DNA of 30,056 nt from Coemansia sp. RSA 1804 (lineage: Eukaryota > Kickxellomycota > Kickxellomycetes > Kickxellales > Kickxellaceae), in assembly GCA_027578815.1 (NCBI GenBank), contig JANBTH010000155.1, positions 1-30,056 on the forward strand, read 5' to 3'. Shown piece by piece: positions 10,026-19,829 of this stretch. A program made the position numbers and the translations under genes. Below the pieces are notes generated by a model that was not told where the DNA came from, did no database searches, and saw nothing but the letters and a program-made list of their open reading frames with translations. Within the stretch, counting starts at the first letter, position 1, and each line of letters opens with the position of its first letter.

Positions 10026-10577
10026 AACCATTGGATCCGTCTTTCTTTGTTAGCAAGCACTTGCGAGTTTCTTCTTTTTTGCTTTTGCTTGCGAAAACTC
10101 CAGACGCGGGGTCTGTCGGTCATGCTTCTTCTCCTGCTCTCTTTTCAGGCTTTCCAAACAACACCGTTAAACTCGCTAGATACGCTATTGTGTAAAGGAG
10201 TTTGTGTTCAGTATGGGGGAATTCTGCATATAATGAGTAGAGCTGTCGCAGGTGACAGAATCGTTTGTAAAGTATGATACTCATTGCAGTGCAGATATGT
10301 ATCTACCAAGCGCATTTCTGTTGCTATGCCAGCTAGTGTGGAGATGAATGATGCATAATCACAAACTCTTTAGCAATGCACAATATGCTCAAGCTTTCAT
10401 ATCTTCTTGCTTTGAGCATATGCCGCGTCTTTCTAGTGATACTTTCTCCTATTTATTTCTTGTTTGGTTCAGTGCTTGTTTGTATTTGTCTTCCTTTTTT
10501 TGCTGTCAGAATCATAAATGTGTATCTGAAGTTCTTTATTCTCAATATACATTCAAATTATCTCAAAAGATAATATA
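10026..10577. other. Convergent intergenic region UBC6 / DNA2
   Basis: 552 bp between two converging genes, holding only 3' UTR-like, T-rich sequence. Short open frames here (for example from 10348, continuing into the antisense of DNA2) show no family resemblance. I see no RNA gene or repeat. Confidence 0.6.
10535..10540 (-). terminator. Poly(A) signal for DNA2
   Basis: TTTATT on the + strand reads AATAAA on the - strand, about 40 nt past the DNA2 stop codon. This is a plausible cleavage/polyadenylation signal; other A-rich hexamers nearby could also serve. Confidence 0.4.
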
Positions 10578-13500
10578 TCATTGCTGCTCTGCTACAATGT
10601 TGCCTACTACGTGCATTTTCTTGAGCAGGACTTCGCCGCCCATGGTGGTTGCTACATGCTTTTTTCTTTGCGGGTTGTTGCCAGCGGCAGATGTTGTAAT
10701 CGTGGCAGGGATGGGCGCGAGCTTGGGAATTGTAATAACGCTATTGCGCACATTGAGCATCCTGAACATTCCAGAAAAGAGAGGCGACCGCCTGAGCGTT
10801 TTCTGCGACCCGATCATAATGAGTTTGTACCGTGCACGCGTTATTGCCACGTTGATCCGGTGCCAGTCTCTCAAGAGGTCGCCTATCGCCTGTGCAGAGT
10901 TGCTGCGCACAAAGGAAATGATAATAATATCGGCATCGCGGCCCTGGTACCGGTCTATCGTGTGAACCTCGATTCCAGAGAATCGACCGTCATCAGCCTT
11001 GCTTTGGGCTGTCTCTTCTTCAACCTCACTGGTCCTTTGCAGAGACTGCTGCGGTACGGCTGATCCGTTGGCAATGTTCTCACTGTCTGCTTGTTTGTCC
11101 TGGCTGCTATACGACTTTTCTGCAGAAGATCTGGCACTACCTTCCTCATCTATGCGGATGCCATACTCGATTTCCAGCTGTTTCAGCTGTGTTCGGTATG
11201 GCGAGAGGATAGAAACCTGGCGGCCCTCAACACCACATCCTTGAAGAACGGATGTCAGCACCTTGATTATCTTTATTTCCACCTCGTTCATCACCAGATC
11301 GGAACCATCCATGCGTGTCTCGTGTCCAGGAACTGAATCGGTATCAACAAACACTGCGCCGCGCTGCGCATCAAGCACAGATGTTGCCCACGACATGTCT
11401 CTCCCAATAGACTGGTGGCCGTTTGGCTGCAGATTTGGCCATTTCTTGCAAATCGCAGTGCTGGGATCGACCTTGTACTGTATGCGCTGGTCAGCAACTT
11501 TCGATGATCCACATCGCAAATGCCCGTCATAGATAAGGTTGTTTGCCAGCCTTTGAATGTCCGAGTTCATGCGGTACTGGTACTCTAAACGCACCACAGC
11601 AGATGGATGGGCCTCGCACAGCCGCTTGAATAGTGAGATGCCCATTCCGCGGTCCCGAGAAGATGTGTTACGCACAAGCGGCGGAAGCTGGTGATGGTCG
11701 CCGACCAAGACAAATCGCTCTGCTTCAAGCAGTGGGCCTAAGCAAACAGGCAGGGTTATCTGCGACGCTTCGTCAACGATGCAGTAATCAAACTTGCGCA
11801 TTGCGAATATCGGGTGGCTGACACCAAGACAGGTCGTTGCTACTACCTTTGCCCCTCGAAAGTAGCTGTCGTATTGCTTTACTGACTCTAGCTTTGTTTC
11901 AGAGGGCAGATACTTCACAACCTGGGGATGCACCTTCGCCTTGTTTCCAAGTCTGATCATTGGAAAGTCGTACTTTTGCAGTCTAAGCAGAACATTGTCC
12001 ACAGCAATGTGTGTGTACGATGTCAAGAGCACGCTTTTACCCAGACTCACAAGAACCCTTACCAGTTCTGCGATTGTCGTTGTTTTTCCTGTGCCTGGCA
12101 TGCCCATTACGAGCGCATAGTCCTTTGCTGAAAGCACTTTTCGCAATACCAGCTCCTGGCCCGAATTGAGCTGCTGATCTTGCTGGATCTTTAGTATAGC
12201 TTTCTCCACGTTCTCATGCAAGGGCAAGAACTCTGGCTGTTGCAAATCCACAATCAGCCGACGGCAACGGGCATTCCCTCCGCTAATGACAAACATGCGC
12301 ATCAGACTGGCACGCACTCGGCTTATAGCGTTGCTCATCTCGTCCTTGTCTATACGAAACATGTCTCTCGCCGCGCTTTCTGGAACATCAGGGTGAATAA
12401 CAGTGTCCATGCCTGTGTCCATTGGGCCACGCTGCCTGATCTCCATTATACATTCGAAATCCTGGTTCGATGAGCTGTCAAACTCACCCACTCTCTTAGG
12501 AACCCCACGCACGGGCCTATCAACTGCAACAACGATATGGTTAAACTCTAGCGCGCTCACATATCCGACGGTCAGTGCATATTGATCTGGCTCCGAGGAT
12601 ACGATGATCGGATCTCCAACGCTGAGCTGGGAATCCTGAAGCGACTTTTGGAATTCTTTCTCACTGCCACTCTCACCGCTAGGATAAAAAGTCAATCTGT
12701 ATCGGTTGAACGAGCCAATAATTTGCGTGTCCTGAACACTGCTAGTATCGAGCTTTAGCCCAGCAATACAGCGACCCGTTGCATACTCGCGGTGTGCTGA
12801 GGCCATGTTCCAAAGCTCGGCTCGGTACCGGACCATGTCGGATTCCTCGCCATCGATCAGGCCCATCCAGAGCTGTATAAACTCCATATGGCTCCCGGAT
12901 AGATGACTAACCTGATCCTCCCACTTTGTATCGGCAACGCGCGCCGTCTTTGCGGTTCCGCATTCCATAGCCTTGTGGACAGTAAAGCAGGTCGGTTTGA
13001 AAGCACACCTGTCACACATAAACTCGTTGCCCAGCATGTCTGGCAACGGCCGCGATACTTGCGGCTTATACATGAGATACTGGACCATTGTATTCCGCGC
13101 TGAGATTAATCCGCGCAGCTCGTCATCGAACCGTGGAACTCGGATGGTCTCACCAGATCGCGGATAGTACAACAATCCTGACCGTATGTCCAAATCGTAC
13201 CGTTCGGAGAGCAAAAGCGTGTACAAGATAAGCTGGGCTCTGTGGGTTGGGTTCTCTGTAATCCGCCCTGTCTTTAGTTCAAATGGCTCAACAAGCGCGC
13301 CGTGGCATGTGTACTGCGCAAGTACAGTCAAGTCGATCTTGCCCTTGAGCCCAAACCTTGGCGACCAGACGTTTTCCTCAATGTTAATAACTTTTGATAT
13401 CGCTAATCCTTTTGTCTCGTCCAACGGGTCCCCATTTGTCTTCTGGTTCCGCCGACAATCGTTGCTGCCATCTCGATGGATGCTGTATTGGGATCCATTT

Positions 13501-15326
13501 CGTGCGTATCTATGCATATACCCCTTTGCCCAGGCCTGGTACACGGGAACACATTCGGATATTTGCTGATAGACGGAAGATTCGTCCATCTGGCACTCCC
13601 ACAGACACGCAACGTTCTCGGCAATTAACGACCAGATTGTAGCAGACATTGTGACATCGTCCCAACTGTTGCTCAATGCACAGGACTGGAATAGGTCATG
13701 AAGTAGTGTGCCGATAAGCATAACAGTGTTCGGTGGGCTGCCATCAGGAATTTCTCTAACCCTGTCCTTAAGGGCCGCACGGCGAATACAAGAGAATGAA
13801 TCTGCAAGATGAGTACACGCGATCAACACATCTGGGTGTAGAATGGGAAGAAGCGAATTGGATGTTTCGGTATCAATGATAACCTCGCCATCGGAACTGA
13901 GTGCATTTGGTGTGATATCGCCGACAAGATTGATATAGTCACCAGTGGCAATAGGAGTAGAATACCATTCATCGCGCAGCAAGATCACTCTTTCACAAAC
14001 AGCAGTCTGCGAGTACACGCGAACGACCTTTTGCATGCGCGAGCCAAAGGTGCTGGACGGCGCGTGTGACTGAGTGAATGTGTAGTAATCTTCGGTTACA
14101 AGAAGCGTCAGACACTTTTCGAATCGTTTGAACAAGCGGTTGTCGGATGAGGCTAACTGATCGGCTTGGGGGTTCTGCATCTTTTGTTCGATTCTAGAAC
14201 CACATTCTATTCCACCACTCCCTGCCTCTGCCTCCACATCTTTCAACAGATCGTCCAGTCCATCATCCAGCTGATCTAAGTCGCCTAGTATGTCATCCAT
14301 GTCAATATCATCAAAACAAATATCATCAAGGTTGGATTGACTTGTGCTTTCAGACTTTGGCGCTTTGACTGGGGTAAGATCGTGATCGCGAACTGATTCA
14401 AAATGTTTAACGATATTTCCATGTTTCTCAGTAGAAAAGGGATCATCGGCAAACGAAACCTGTGGTACATTGCTCTCTTCTTTGACCCATAAATTAGGTG
14501 TGGATATATCCATAGGAGCAATACCAGACGGCGAGTCTGCGGAGCTGGGACCCGATAGCAAAAGCGTTGATAACATTTGTCGCTTGTCAACAACCCGTTC
14601 GCTCTTTGAGATGGTCAGCGGACGAGGAACAGCTTTTCTTCTGCGGTTTGCTAAGGGCGTAAGCTCAATAGAGGGCGGCATCGATTCTATAGAAGCCATA
14701 TCAAAAAGAGGAGACTGGATATCTGCATCGCTGCCCAGGTCGCTAGAACCGTGTTTTAGTGTTCCTGTTATGCGAGATGATCGAGAGCGCTTTGTTGGCG
14801 AAGCGGCAGCAAGATCTGCCAGAGCTCTGCTTGTCTTTTTTGCTGCCGAGGTTGGACTAGGATTGATAGCGCTCGTGTGTCTGCTTGCAATGATCTGCTG
14901 AACGATCCCCTGCATGAGGCTTGCGGTGCTGCGGCCACCAAGCGCATCCTGCTGGTCGCTGCTTAAGACGGGTTCATCCATGCTTTCGGTCTCCTTGTGA
15001 CGCAAGACGCGGCTAAGAGTCCCCTGTGGGGACATGGACTGCCAGAAAATGACATCGTCCGCTGAGTTATCGACAGGGCCAGCAATGCGCTGTGGAGCAG
15101 TCTGCTGCTGTTGCTGTTGTTCTGACACTGAAAGCGGAGAGCCGGCGCTGTGGTGTCGGCATGGAATTGCCGCGGCCAATGTTCTTTTTTGTGGCACATC
15201 AGTCTGGTCGCTGGGTCTTTCTGCCCCGCTAATAACAGCGCTTGCAGCTCGTTGGAACAAACCCTCGCGCCGTCTCTTTTGTGGTGTCTCGGCAGCGTTG
15301 CTATCGCCGCCAGCGGTTTCTGACAT
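10578..15326 (-). CDS. DNA2: DNA replication ATP-dependent helicase/nuclease DNA2
   Basis: 1,582 residues in one exon, ATG at 15326. DNA2 cuts long 5' flaps during Okazaki fragment processing and resects DNA ends with a RecQ helicase. A disordered N-terminus (about 1-400) with a basic patch QKRRR, a Gln run and Ser-rich parts precedes the RecB-like nuclease. The nuclease shows the first Fe-S cysteine in CIRRAAL (about 512), motif GLKGKIDLT (about 659), catalytic FELKTGR (about 683) and the remaining three Fe-S cysteines in CDRCAFKPTC (about 771-780). The SF1 helicase shows Walker A GMPGTGKTTT (about 1075), DEASQI (about 1184), GDHHQLPP (about 1209), QYRMN (about 1250), DRYQGRDAD and INVAITRARY (about 1494). 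Every key residue appears intact. The N-terminus is longer than many homologues and a Ser/Gln-rich insertion sits before the DRYQGRD motif. Sites fitting S-phase control lie just upstream of the start. Confidence 0.96.
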   Translation of the reverse strand: MSETAGGDSNAAETPQKRRREGLFQRAASAVISGAERPSDQTDVPQKRTLAAAIPCRHHSAGSPLSVSEQQQQQQTAPQRIAGPVDNSADDVIFWQSMSPQGTLSRVLRHKETESMDEPVLSSDQQDALGGRSTASLMQGIVQQIIASRHTSAINPSPTSAAKKTSRALADLAAASPTKRSRSSRITGTLKHGSSDLGSDADIQSPLFDMASIESMPPSIELTPLANRRRKAVPRPLTISKSERVVDKRQMLSTLLLSGPSSADSPSGIAPMDISTPNLWVKEESNVPQVSFADDPFSTEKHGNIVKHFESVRDHDLTPVKAPKSESTSQSNLDDICFDDIDMDDILGDLDQLDDGLDDLLKDVEAEAGSGGIECGSRIEQKMQNPQADQLASSDNRLFKRFEKCLTLLVTEDYYTFTQSHAPSSTFGSRMQKVVRVYSQTAVCERVILLRDEWYSTPIATGDYINLVGDITPNALSSDGEVIIDTETSNSLLPILHPDVLIACTHLADSFSCIRRAALKDRVREIPDGSPPNTVMLIGTLLHDLFQSCALSNSWDDVTMSATIWSLIAENVACLWECQMDESSVYQQISECVPVYQAWAKGYMHRYARNGSQYSIHRDGSNDCRRNQKTNGDPLDETKGLAISKVINIEENVWSPRFGLKGKIDLTVLAQYTCHGALVEPFELKTGRITENPTHRAQLILYTLLLSERYDLDIRSGLLYYPRSGETIRVPRFDDELRGLISARNTMVQYLMYKPQVSRPLPDMLGNEFMCDRCAFKPTCFTVHKAMECGTAKTARVADTKWEDQVSHLSGSHMEFIQLWMGLIDGEESDMVRYRAELWNMASAHREYATGRCIAGLKLDTSSVQDTQIIGSFNRYRLTFYPSGESGSEKEFQKSLQDSQLSVGDPIIVSSEPDQYALTVGYVSALEFNHIVVAVDRPVRGVPKRVGEFDSSSNQDFECIMEIRQRGPMDTGMDTVIHPDVPESAARDMFRIDKDEMSNAISRVRASLMRMFVISGGNARCRRLIVDLQQPEFLPLHENVEKAILKIQQDQQLNSGQELVLRKVLSAKDYALVMGMPGTGKTTTIAELVRVLVSLGKSVLLTSYTHIAVDNVLLRLQKYDFPMIRLGNKAKVHPQVVKYLPSETKLESVKQYDSYFRGAKVVATTCLGVSHPIFAMRKFDYCIVDEASQITLPVCLGPLLEAERFVLVGDHHQLPPLVRNTSSRDRGMGISLFKRLCEAHPSAVVRLEYQYRMNSDIQRLANNLIYDGHLRCGSSKVADQRIQYKVDPSTAICKKWPNLQPNGHQSIGRDMSWATSVLDAQRGAVFVDTDSVPGHETRMDGSDLVMNEVEIKIIKVLTSVLQGCGVEGRQVSILSPYRTQLKQLEIEYGIRIDEEGSARSSAEKSYSSQDKQADSENIANGSAVPQQSLQRTSEVEEETAQSKADDGRFSGIEVHTIDRYQGRDADIIIISFVRSNSAQAIGDLLRDWHRINVAITRARYKLIMIGSQKTLRRSPLFSGMFRMLNVRNSVITIPKLAPIPATITTSAAGNNPQRKKHVATTMGGEVLLKKMHVVGNIVAEQQ

Positions 15327-15681
15327 TTGCTCAGTAGTAAATGTGACGCGTTAAATAATTGGAAATGTGTGAAGCGCGAAATGTAAATAATTTACTTTAG
15401 CACGAAGGCCTGAATAAATAAGATGCAAAAACAATACTATGTGCGGCTGAACGAGCTTCCTTTCTCCTTGCATCCAACAACAAAGAGGTGTTCATAATTG
15501 TGTTGTTTTTGCGCAGCAATAGACTTGGTGTTAAAGACAATAAAAAAGTGGTGCATCCAGCTTTCTATGGCAGCAACGCGATTCTGAGCATGATCATTAT
15601 CGAACAGATTAATGATCTATTGAAAGAAAGTGCTGATAAAACCAGTTATTGATTGTGCACCTCTGGCAAGATATTAAAAAG
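15327..15681. other. Intergenic region: DNA2 promoter and MATE 3' end
   Basis: 355 bp between two genes on the - strand. The part next to DNA2 carries cell-cycle-like sites (given separately). The part near 15600-15681 is the 3' flank of the MATE gene. No further ORF or RNA gene seen. Confidence 0.6.
15346..15381 (-). promoter_or_regulatory. MCB (ACGCGT) and E2F-type (TTTCGCGC) sites before DNA2
   Basis: ACGCGT at 15346-15351 is the MluI cell-cycle box bound by MBF. GCGCGAAA at 15374-15381 reads TTTCGCGC on the - strand, a match to the E2F/DP and SCB-like core. They lie 20 and 48 bp upstream of the DNA2 ATG. DNA2 is an S-phase replication gene, so the pairing makes sense. The MCB may fall within the 5' UTR. 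Confidence 0.5.
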
Positions 15682-17283
15682 CTAATCAGCACCAATACGC
15701 TCCACAACGCTACTTTCGCTACTTTCGCTACCTTCGTTATTATTATTATTGTTGTTGTTGTTGTTGTTTCTGTTGCTGTTGCTGTTGGCTTTAAGCCGTA
15801 GGATGCAGCGACGCACTTCGTTCTTCCAGTCAACGATAGTGTATATGTATACGATATGGAGTACCGAGGTAATAACAACGCCAATGCACGCACCGCGCCA
15901 AAGCCCGGGCGTCTCCCGATGCTTGATATACGCCAGGTATAGACCAGTTGGCAGGGCGCACATATAGAATCCAAACAGCAGAATGTTGGCGCTGATCCTC
16001 TGGCGTCCAAGCCCGCGCAGTATAGCACTCAGCACTGCATTTAGACCATTGCTTACGCTGAAAATACAGGCAATAGGAATCATTTTGGCTGCTTCACGAG
16101 CCACGGATGGCACATCTGTATACACAGATATCCACCAGTCCCCACGCAGCGACAGCATCAGAACGCCCATCAACCCGATTACTGCTGACGCAAGTATAGC
16201 CATGTCTGCTGCTATGTGGGCCTGGCGAGGTTTTGCTGCGCCGATTAGGTTCCCGATCCGAGGGCTCGTGCCAACCCCAAGACCATTGCTGAACTGGAAT
16301 ATGACTTGGACAGTATTGAGGATAACGGCGTTGCCGGCAAGCTGGTCGGCTCCGAAATAGGAAGACCCAATAGCAAGAAGCTCGTAGCAAACCCAGTCGG
16401 CACAGGTAGTAATGACCGAAGGGATTGCAAGCCGGTAGTAAGCCTGCATGTTTTGGAACGCGCTTAGACTCCACCCGCCCCAGGTCTCCATTGCACGGCT
16501 GTTGCGAACGTAAATGAATATTCCGACCACCATTGACCAGTTGGTGATTATGTTTATGACTGGCACGCCAACAAAGCCCATGCCAAATCTTGCGGACCGG
16601 ACAAGCAAAAAGCAATTGGTCCAGTGGATCGGCGCAGCGATTACGGCAATCAGCGTAGCAGCATGCATAATACCTTGCGCCTGAAGGTACCGCTTCGTGG
16701 CCTCAAACAACACAAACGGCAGAATGCTTACAATCTGTATACGCAGATACATTCCCGAGAAGCGTGCAATCTCGGGATCCTGTCTCAAGAACAAGAGCAG
16801 GGTTTCGGCATTCAAAAACAGCGGCAGAACAAGAAGGAAATGGATGCAAACGGCGATCAGGCCGCGCTGAAAGTGAAATCCAACGAGCTTCTTGTCCCGT
16901 GATGCTGTGTATGCTGTACTGCAGAATGTGTCCATTGCAGAGAGGAGCCCAAACATTGGTGCCATTGCAAATATCCCCTGGCAGGTCATGCAGAGGGACA
17001 TTGCGGCCAGAGTCTTTGCCCCCAGATGGCCCACCGAAATCACATTGACAAAGAGGAATGATGATTGAAGCACGTTGGTCAGAATCGTCAATGTCGATGA
17101 CGATGCCATCCACCTGAGCTCTCTCCTTGCGGCATGGATGTAGGGTTCCGTGGTGTCGTTGTTTACAATTGCGATATCCAGCTGGGACAGCGAGGTCTGA
17201 AGAAGAGGCGTCGTTTCGGCTATTCCAGCCCTCTCGTCTACTTCCTCGATACAATCTGCTTGACCTTTGCGAGCAGCAGTCAT
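15682..17283 (-). CDS. MATE family multidrug/toxin extrusion transporter
   Basis: 533 residues in one exon. I start at the ATG at 17283 (MTAARKGQAD) because the frame upstream has no ATG and this one has A at -3. MATE proteins export organic cations or other small molecules by H+ or Na+ antiport, in fungi usually at the plasma or vacuolar membrane. The layout is typical: a cytosolic N-terminus with an acidic dileucine-like ETTPLL, then about 12 hydrophobic segments in two repeats. The second half contains CADWVCYELLAIGSSYFGA and FSNGLGVGTSPRIGNLIGAA, the family signature region. Other matches are AFQNMQAYYRLAIPS and the KMIPIACIFSVSNGLNAVLSAILRG loop. The C-terminus ends in a run of Asn, a product of a trinucleotide repeat. 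The yeast homologue would be the Erc1 type. Substrate cannot be told from sequence. Confidence 0.92.
   Translation of the reverse strand: MTAARKGQADCIEEVDERAGIAETTPLLQTSLSQLDIAIVNNDTTEPYIHAARRELRWMASSSTLTILTNVLQSSFLFVNVISVGHLGAKTLAAMSLCMTCQGIFAMAPMFGLLSAMDTFCSTAYTASRDKKLVGFHFQRGLIAVCIHFLLVLPLFLNAETLLLFLRQDPEIARFSGMYLRIQIVSILPFVLFEATKRYLQAQGIMHAATLIAVIAAPIHWTNCFLLVRSARFGMGFVGVPVINIITNWSMVVGIFIYVRNSRAMETWGGWSLSAFQNMQAYYRLAIPSVITTCADWVCYELLAIGSSYFGADQLAGNAVILNTVQVIFQFSNGLGVGTSPRIGNLIGAAKPRQAHIAADMAILASAVIGLMGVLMLSLRGDWWISVYTDVPSVAREAAKMIPIACIFSVSNGLNAVLSAILRGLGRQRISANILLFGFYMCALPTGLYLAYIKHRETPGLWRGACIGVVITSVLHIVYIYTIVDWKNEVRRCILRLKANSNSNRNNNNNNNNNNNEGSESSESSVVERIGAD
15737..15786. repeat. Trinucleotide microsatellite (poly-Asn) in MATE gene
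   Basis: Runs of tta, then gtt, then gttgct-type triplets encode the poly-Asn and Asn/Ser tail of the MATE protein. Length is likely to vary between strains. It sits after the last membrane segment, so changes should be tolerated. Confidence 0.8.
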
Positions 17284-17406
17284 GTTGTCCTGGTTTTGTA
17301 AATTTGATAACAGAATAAATTGCAAAAGTAAGAACGACTTTATCGACAAGAAAAAAGGGAGAGTACAAGTAGATATTGAAAGCAGAGAACAATAGTTTTG
17401 TTGCTG

Positions 17407-17416
17407 CTTTTATATA
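17407..17416 (-). promoter_or_regulatory. TATA box of the MATE gene
   Basis: TATATAAAAG on the - strand, about 125-135 bp upstream of the MATE ATG. It is a strong TATA consensus in a fitting place. Confidence 0.5.
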
Positions 17417-18200
17417 ACTTTTTGTTTAAAAGTAGCTTCTGTCAGTCAGTGACAACATAGTTTAGTTTTTTAATTTTTTTTCTTGAGTTTTACACATACA
17501 TGGTCAAAAAATACATGCGGATTCCAGAATTTTGGTTTCACAAATATGCAGAGAATGGCAGAATAAATTGAGTGCCATGTACAAAAATTATCTTTTGGTG
17601 GATATTAATGGCACGGGGCAACAGATTGCTGGTTAGATGTGCAAGTGTGGAAATCAAAGCTATTTTGGTTGAACGTTCTAAAAATAACTCGCTAGAGTCA
17701 TAGCTTTATTAATACCATTGGTGCAGTTATTGTTAGATACAGCAACCAAGATGTCTGTGCTATAATAAGCTTTAATTGTTTAATATGTACATGTACATTT
17801 AAAGTACCTAAAAAGCAGCAGAACGGCAAAATTCAATGTATAAGAAAAGCTTTATTCAAATCTTTTTTAAAACAAACCACCTGCAAATCTGATCAGTCTA
17901 GATTTGTTGATTCGGGTAGAATGCGGATTCCGACCAATTAGATGGAAAAGATGGTTGGATTTACATTGTTTTATATGAATAGCGTGTAGCAGTTTATATT
18001 TAATTTTGTGCAAATCATACGATAGAAAATCAGTTACGGTTGAACTGCGTGTCTAGAGTGCAGAAGCCACCGAAAAATAGTGCGCATTGACATAAAAAAG
18101 AGGCATAATGGACCTTGGGTCTAGTCAAGGATTCTTGACGCCCGATTCTACTGCAAGGGATACATGGTTTACAAACAAACCAACAGAAAGAGGGATAGAA

Positions 18201-18208
18201 TATAAAAG
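18201..18208 (+). promoter_or_regulatory. Candidate TATA box, orphan
   Basis: TATAAAAG facing right. The nearest gene start in that direction (SCS7, 18801) is almost 600 bp away. It could serve a long SCS7 leader, an unannotated transcript, or nothing. Confidence 0.2.
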
Positions 18209-18800
18209 TTTCCGGATGACAGTTCCATTATCAAGGCACACCCAAGAAAGAAATCCTAATTGGGGAGAGGCCGTTGGCAAACGGTATCAATGACTGGTGA
18301 GACCGATATTCCGCTTCCAGAGACCATCAAATGGATGCGAAAAAATCGCTACTCTTTTGGGGGGGGCAGTGCGGAAAAAAGATGGCAATATGAAAAGAGT
18401 ATTATTCTTGGTGCTAGCATTCTGGGCTTTCATGGTAGACATAAAGAACAATGAAAAAGGGGGAGGCTTGGCTTACACGCTATGCACATTTGCGTCTGTT
18501 CTCGACCTTGTGGCCTTTTTTTTCTTCATCCTTTCTCTTTCTTTTTGTTCATATTCCGTGGAGTCTTTATCATCAATTGACATTTTTAGCCTTTTTCTTT
18601 TTTTCACTACACGCTTGCCTAGATATTTTTTGGAATATTCTGTTTTAATATTAACTTTTCTTCTCCCAAAAAAGAGCACAGTCCTTCTTTCTCCGCGTTA
18701 GAGGTATCTCTTTTGTCACCTTTTTCATTAAACCCCCCACCTCTTGGCTTTTATGCCCTTATATTTATATATCTACTCCACCAGAAGCGGATAGGACAGC

Positions 18801-19829
18801 ATGCTGTGCGACACCAAACAACGAGAGTACTCGCGTGAGGAGGTTGCGCGACACGACAACGCAGAGTCGCTGTGGGTTGTGCGGGGCAACCAGGTGTTTG
18901 ACCTGACGCTGTTCCACACAGACCACCCAGGAGGCTCCGATATGCTGATGCAGTTTGCAGGCCAGGACATAACGGAGGTGATGCGGGACAGCAGCATCCA
19001 CGCACACGCATTGCAGGCGTACCGGGTGCTGCGGGACTTTTACATCGGCGAAGTAACGGCAGACGACAGACGCACGATCCCGCTGGCCAAGGACAGTAGC
19101 CGGGACGAGATGGAGTGCGTGGAGGATGAAAAGTTCTTGGATTTGCGCAAGCCCCTGTTTATGCAAATGTGGCGGTCAAAGTTTTCCAAAGACTTTTATA
19201 TCCGCGAGGTGCACAAGGCGCACCATTTGCCGGGACCCGCGGTGTTTTTCTCAAACTCGATTCTGGAGACATTCACGCGGACGCCATGGTGGGTGATTCC
19301 GGTGTACTGGACGCCGATAATGATAACGCTGCTTGTGCTCGGGATCAAGTATGAGCCAGCCAACGTGCTGTTTGTTGGGTTTGTGTTTGGCCTGATCTCG
19401 TGGACGCTGCTCGAGTACAGTATGCATCGGTTCGTGTTCCATTACGACGAGAATATCCCCGAGGGAAAGTTGGCGCAGGTTGCACATTTCCTGCTCCATG
19501 GCGTTCACCACTATCTGCCGATGGATCCGCTGCGGCTGGTGATGCCGCCAGCGCTGTCGACCTTCCTGGCGCTGAATATCCTTGCGATACTGTCGTGCAT
19601 CTTCACACCCGGCATGCTCCACGCAGTGGCCGCTGGACTGATTACCGGCTACGTGCTCTACGACGAGTGCCACTACTGGCTGCACCACGGAAGCACTTCA
19701 AACAAGCAGCTGACCCAGCTCAAGACCTACCACCTGCGCCATCATTACAAGGACTTTAAGGCTGGGTTCGGCATCACCAGCGATTTCTGGGACAAGATCT
19801 TTGGAACCGAGTTTGCCACGCCCGAGTGA
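18801..19829 (+). CDS. SCS7: Fatty acid / sphingolipid 2-hydroxylase (cytochrome b5 fusion)
   Basis: 342 residues, one exon. It hydroxylates C2 of the very-long-chain acyl group of ceramide in the ER membrane. The N-terminal cytochrome b5 domain has the heme ligand motif HPGG (about 42-45) within LFHTDHPGGSDMLMQFAGQD; the second heme His lies in SIHAHAL (about 66-68). The C-terminal fatty acid hydroxylase domain has several membrane spans and the full His clusters that bind two irons: HRFVFHY, HFLLHGVHHYLPMD, ECHYWLHHG and HLRHHYKDFKAGFG, ending GITSDFWDKIFGTEF. Length is close to the yeast protein (384) and all metal ligands are present. The nearby small ATG frames in the leader are not credible genes. 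Confidence 0.95.
   Translation: MLCDTKQREYSREEVARHDNAESLWVVRGNQVFDLTLFHTDHPGGSDMLMQFAGQDITEVMRDSSIHAHALQAYRVLRDFYIGEVTADDRRTIPLAKDSSRDEMECVEDEKFLDLRKPLFMQMWRSKFSKDFYIREVHKAHHLPGPAVFFSNSILETFTRTPWWVIPVYWTPIMITLLVLGIKYEPANVLFVGFVFGLISWTLLEYSMHRFVFHYDENIPEGKLAQVAHFLLHGVHHYLPMDPLRLVMPPALSTFLALNILAILSCIFTPGMLHAVAAGLITGYVLYDECHYWLHHGSTSNKQLTQLKTYHLRHHYKDFKAGFGITSDFWDKIFGTEFATPE

Larger units (their letters stand above)
17284..18800. other. Long AT-rich divergent intergenic region MATE / SCS7
   Basis: 1.5 kb, the longest gene-free stretch here, shared by the promoters of two divergent genes. It is AT-rich to about 18300, then pyrimidine-rich up to SCS7. It holds a TATA box for MATE, a second TATA box at 18201 pointing rightward, a 14-bp palindrome at 17785-17798 and a run of eight G at 18359-18366. 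A 61-codon ATG frame at 18108-18293 has no recognisable features. I see no transposon ends, tRNA or conserved ORF. Confidence 0.55.

Noticed and set aside
10348..10965. 205-codon frame on the + strand at the 3' end of DNA2
   Set aside because: It overlaps conserved DNA2 helicase sequence antisense, and its non-overlapping part is 3' UTR-like.
17284..17349. Longer MATE start with 22 extra residues
   Set aside because: The upstream codon is TTG on the - strand; the first true ATG is at 17283.
18108..18293. 61-codon ATG frame in the MATE/SCS7 gap
   Set aside because: No domain, signal or splice partner visible; length is within chance for the region. Kept only as part of the gap description.
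18297..18701. 134-codon frame before SCS7
   Set aside because: It begins with a non-ATG codon and consists largely of T-rich promoter sequence read as Phe/Leu/Ser.
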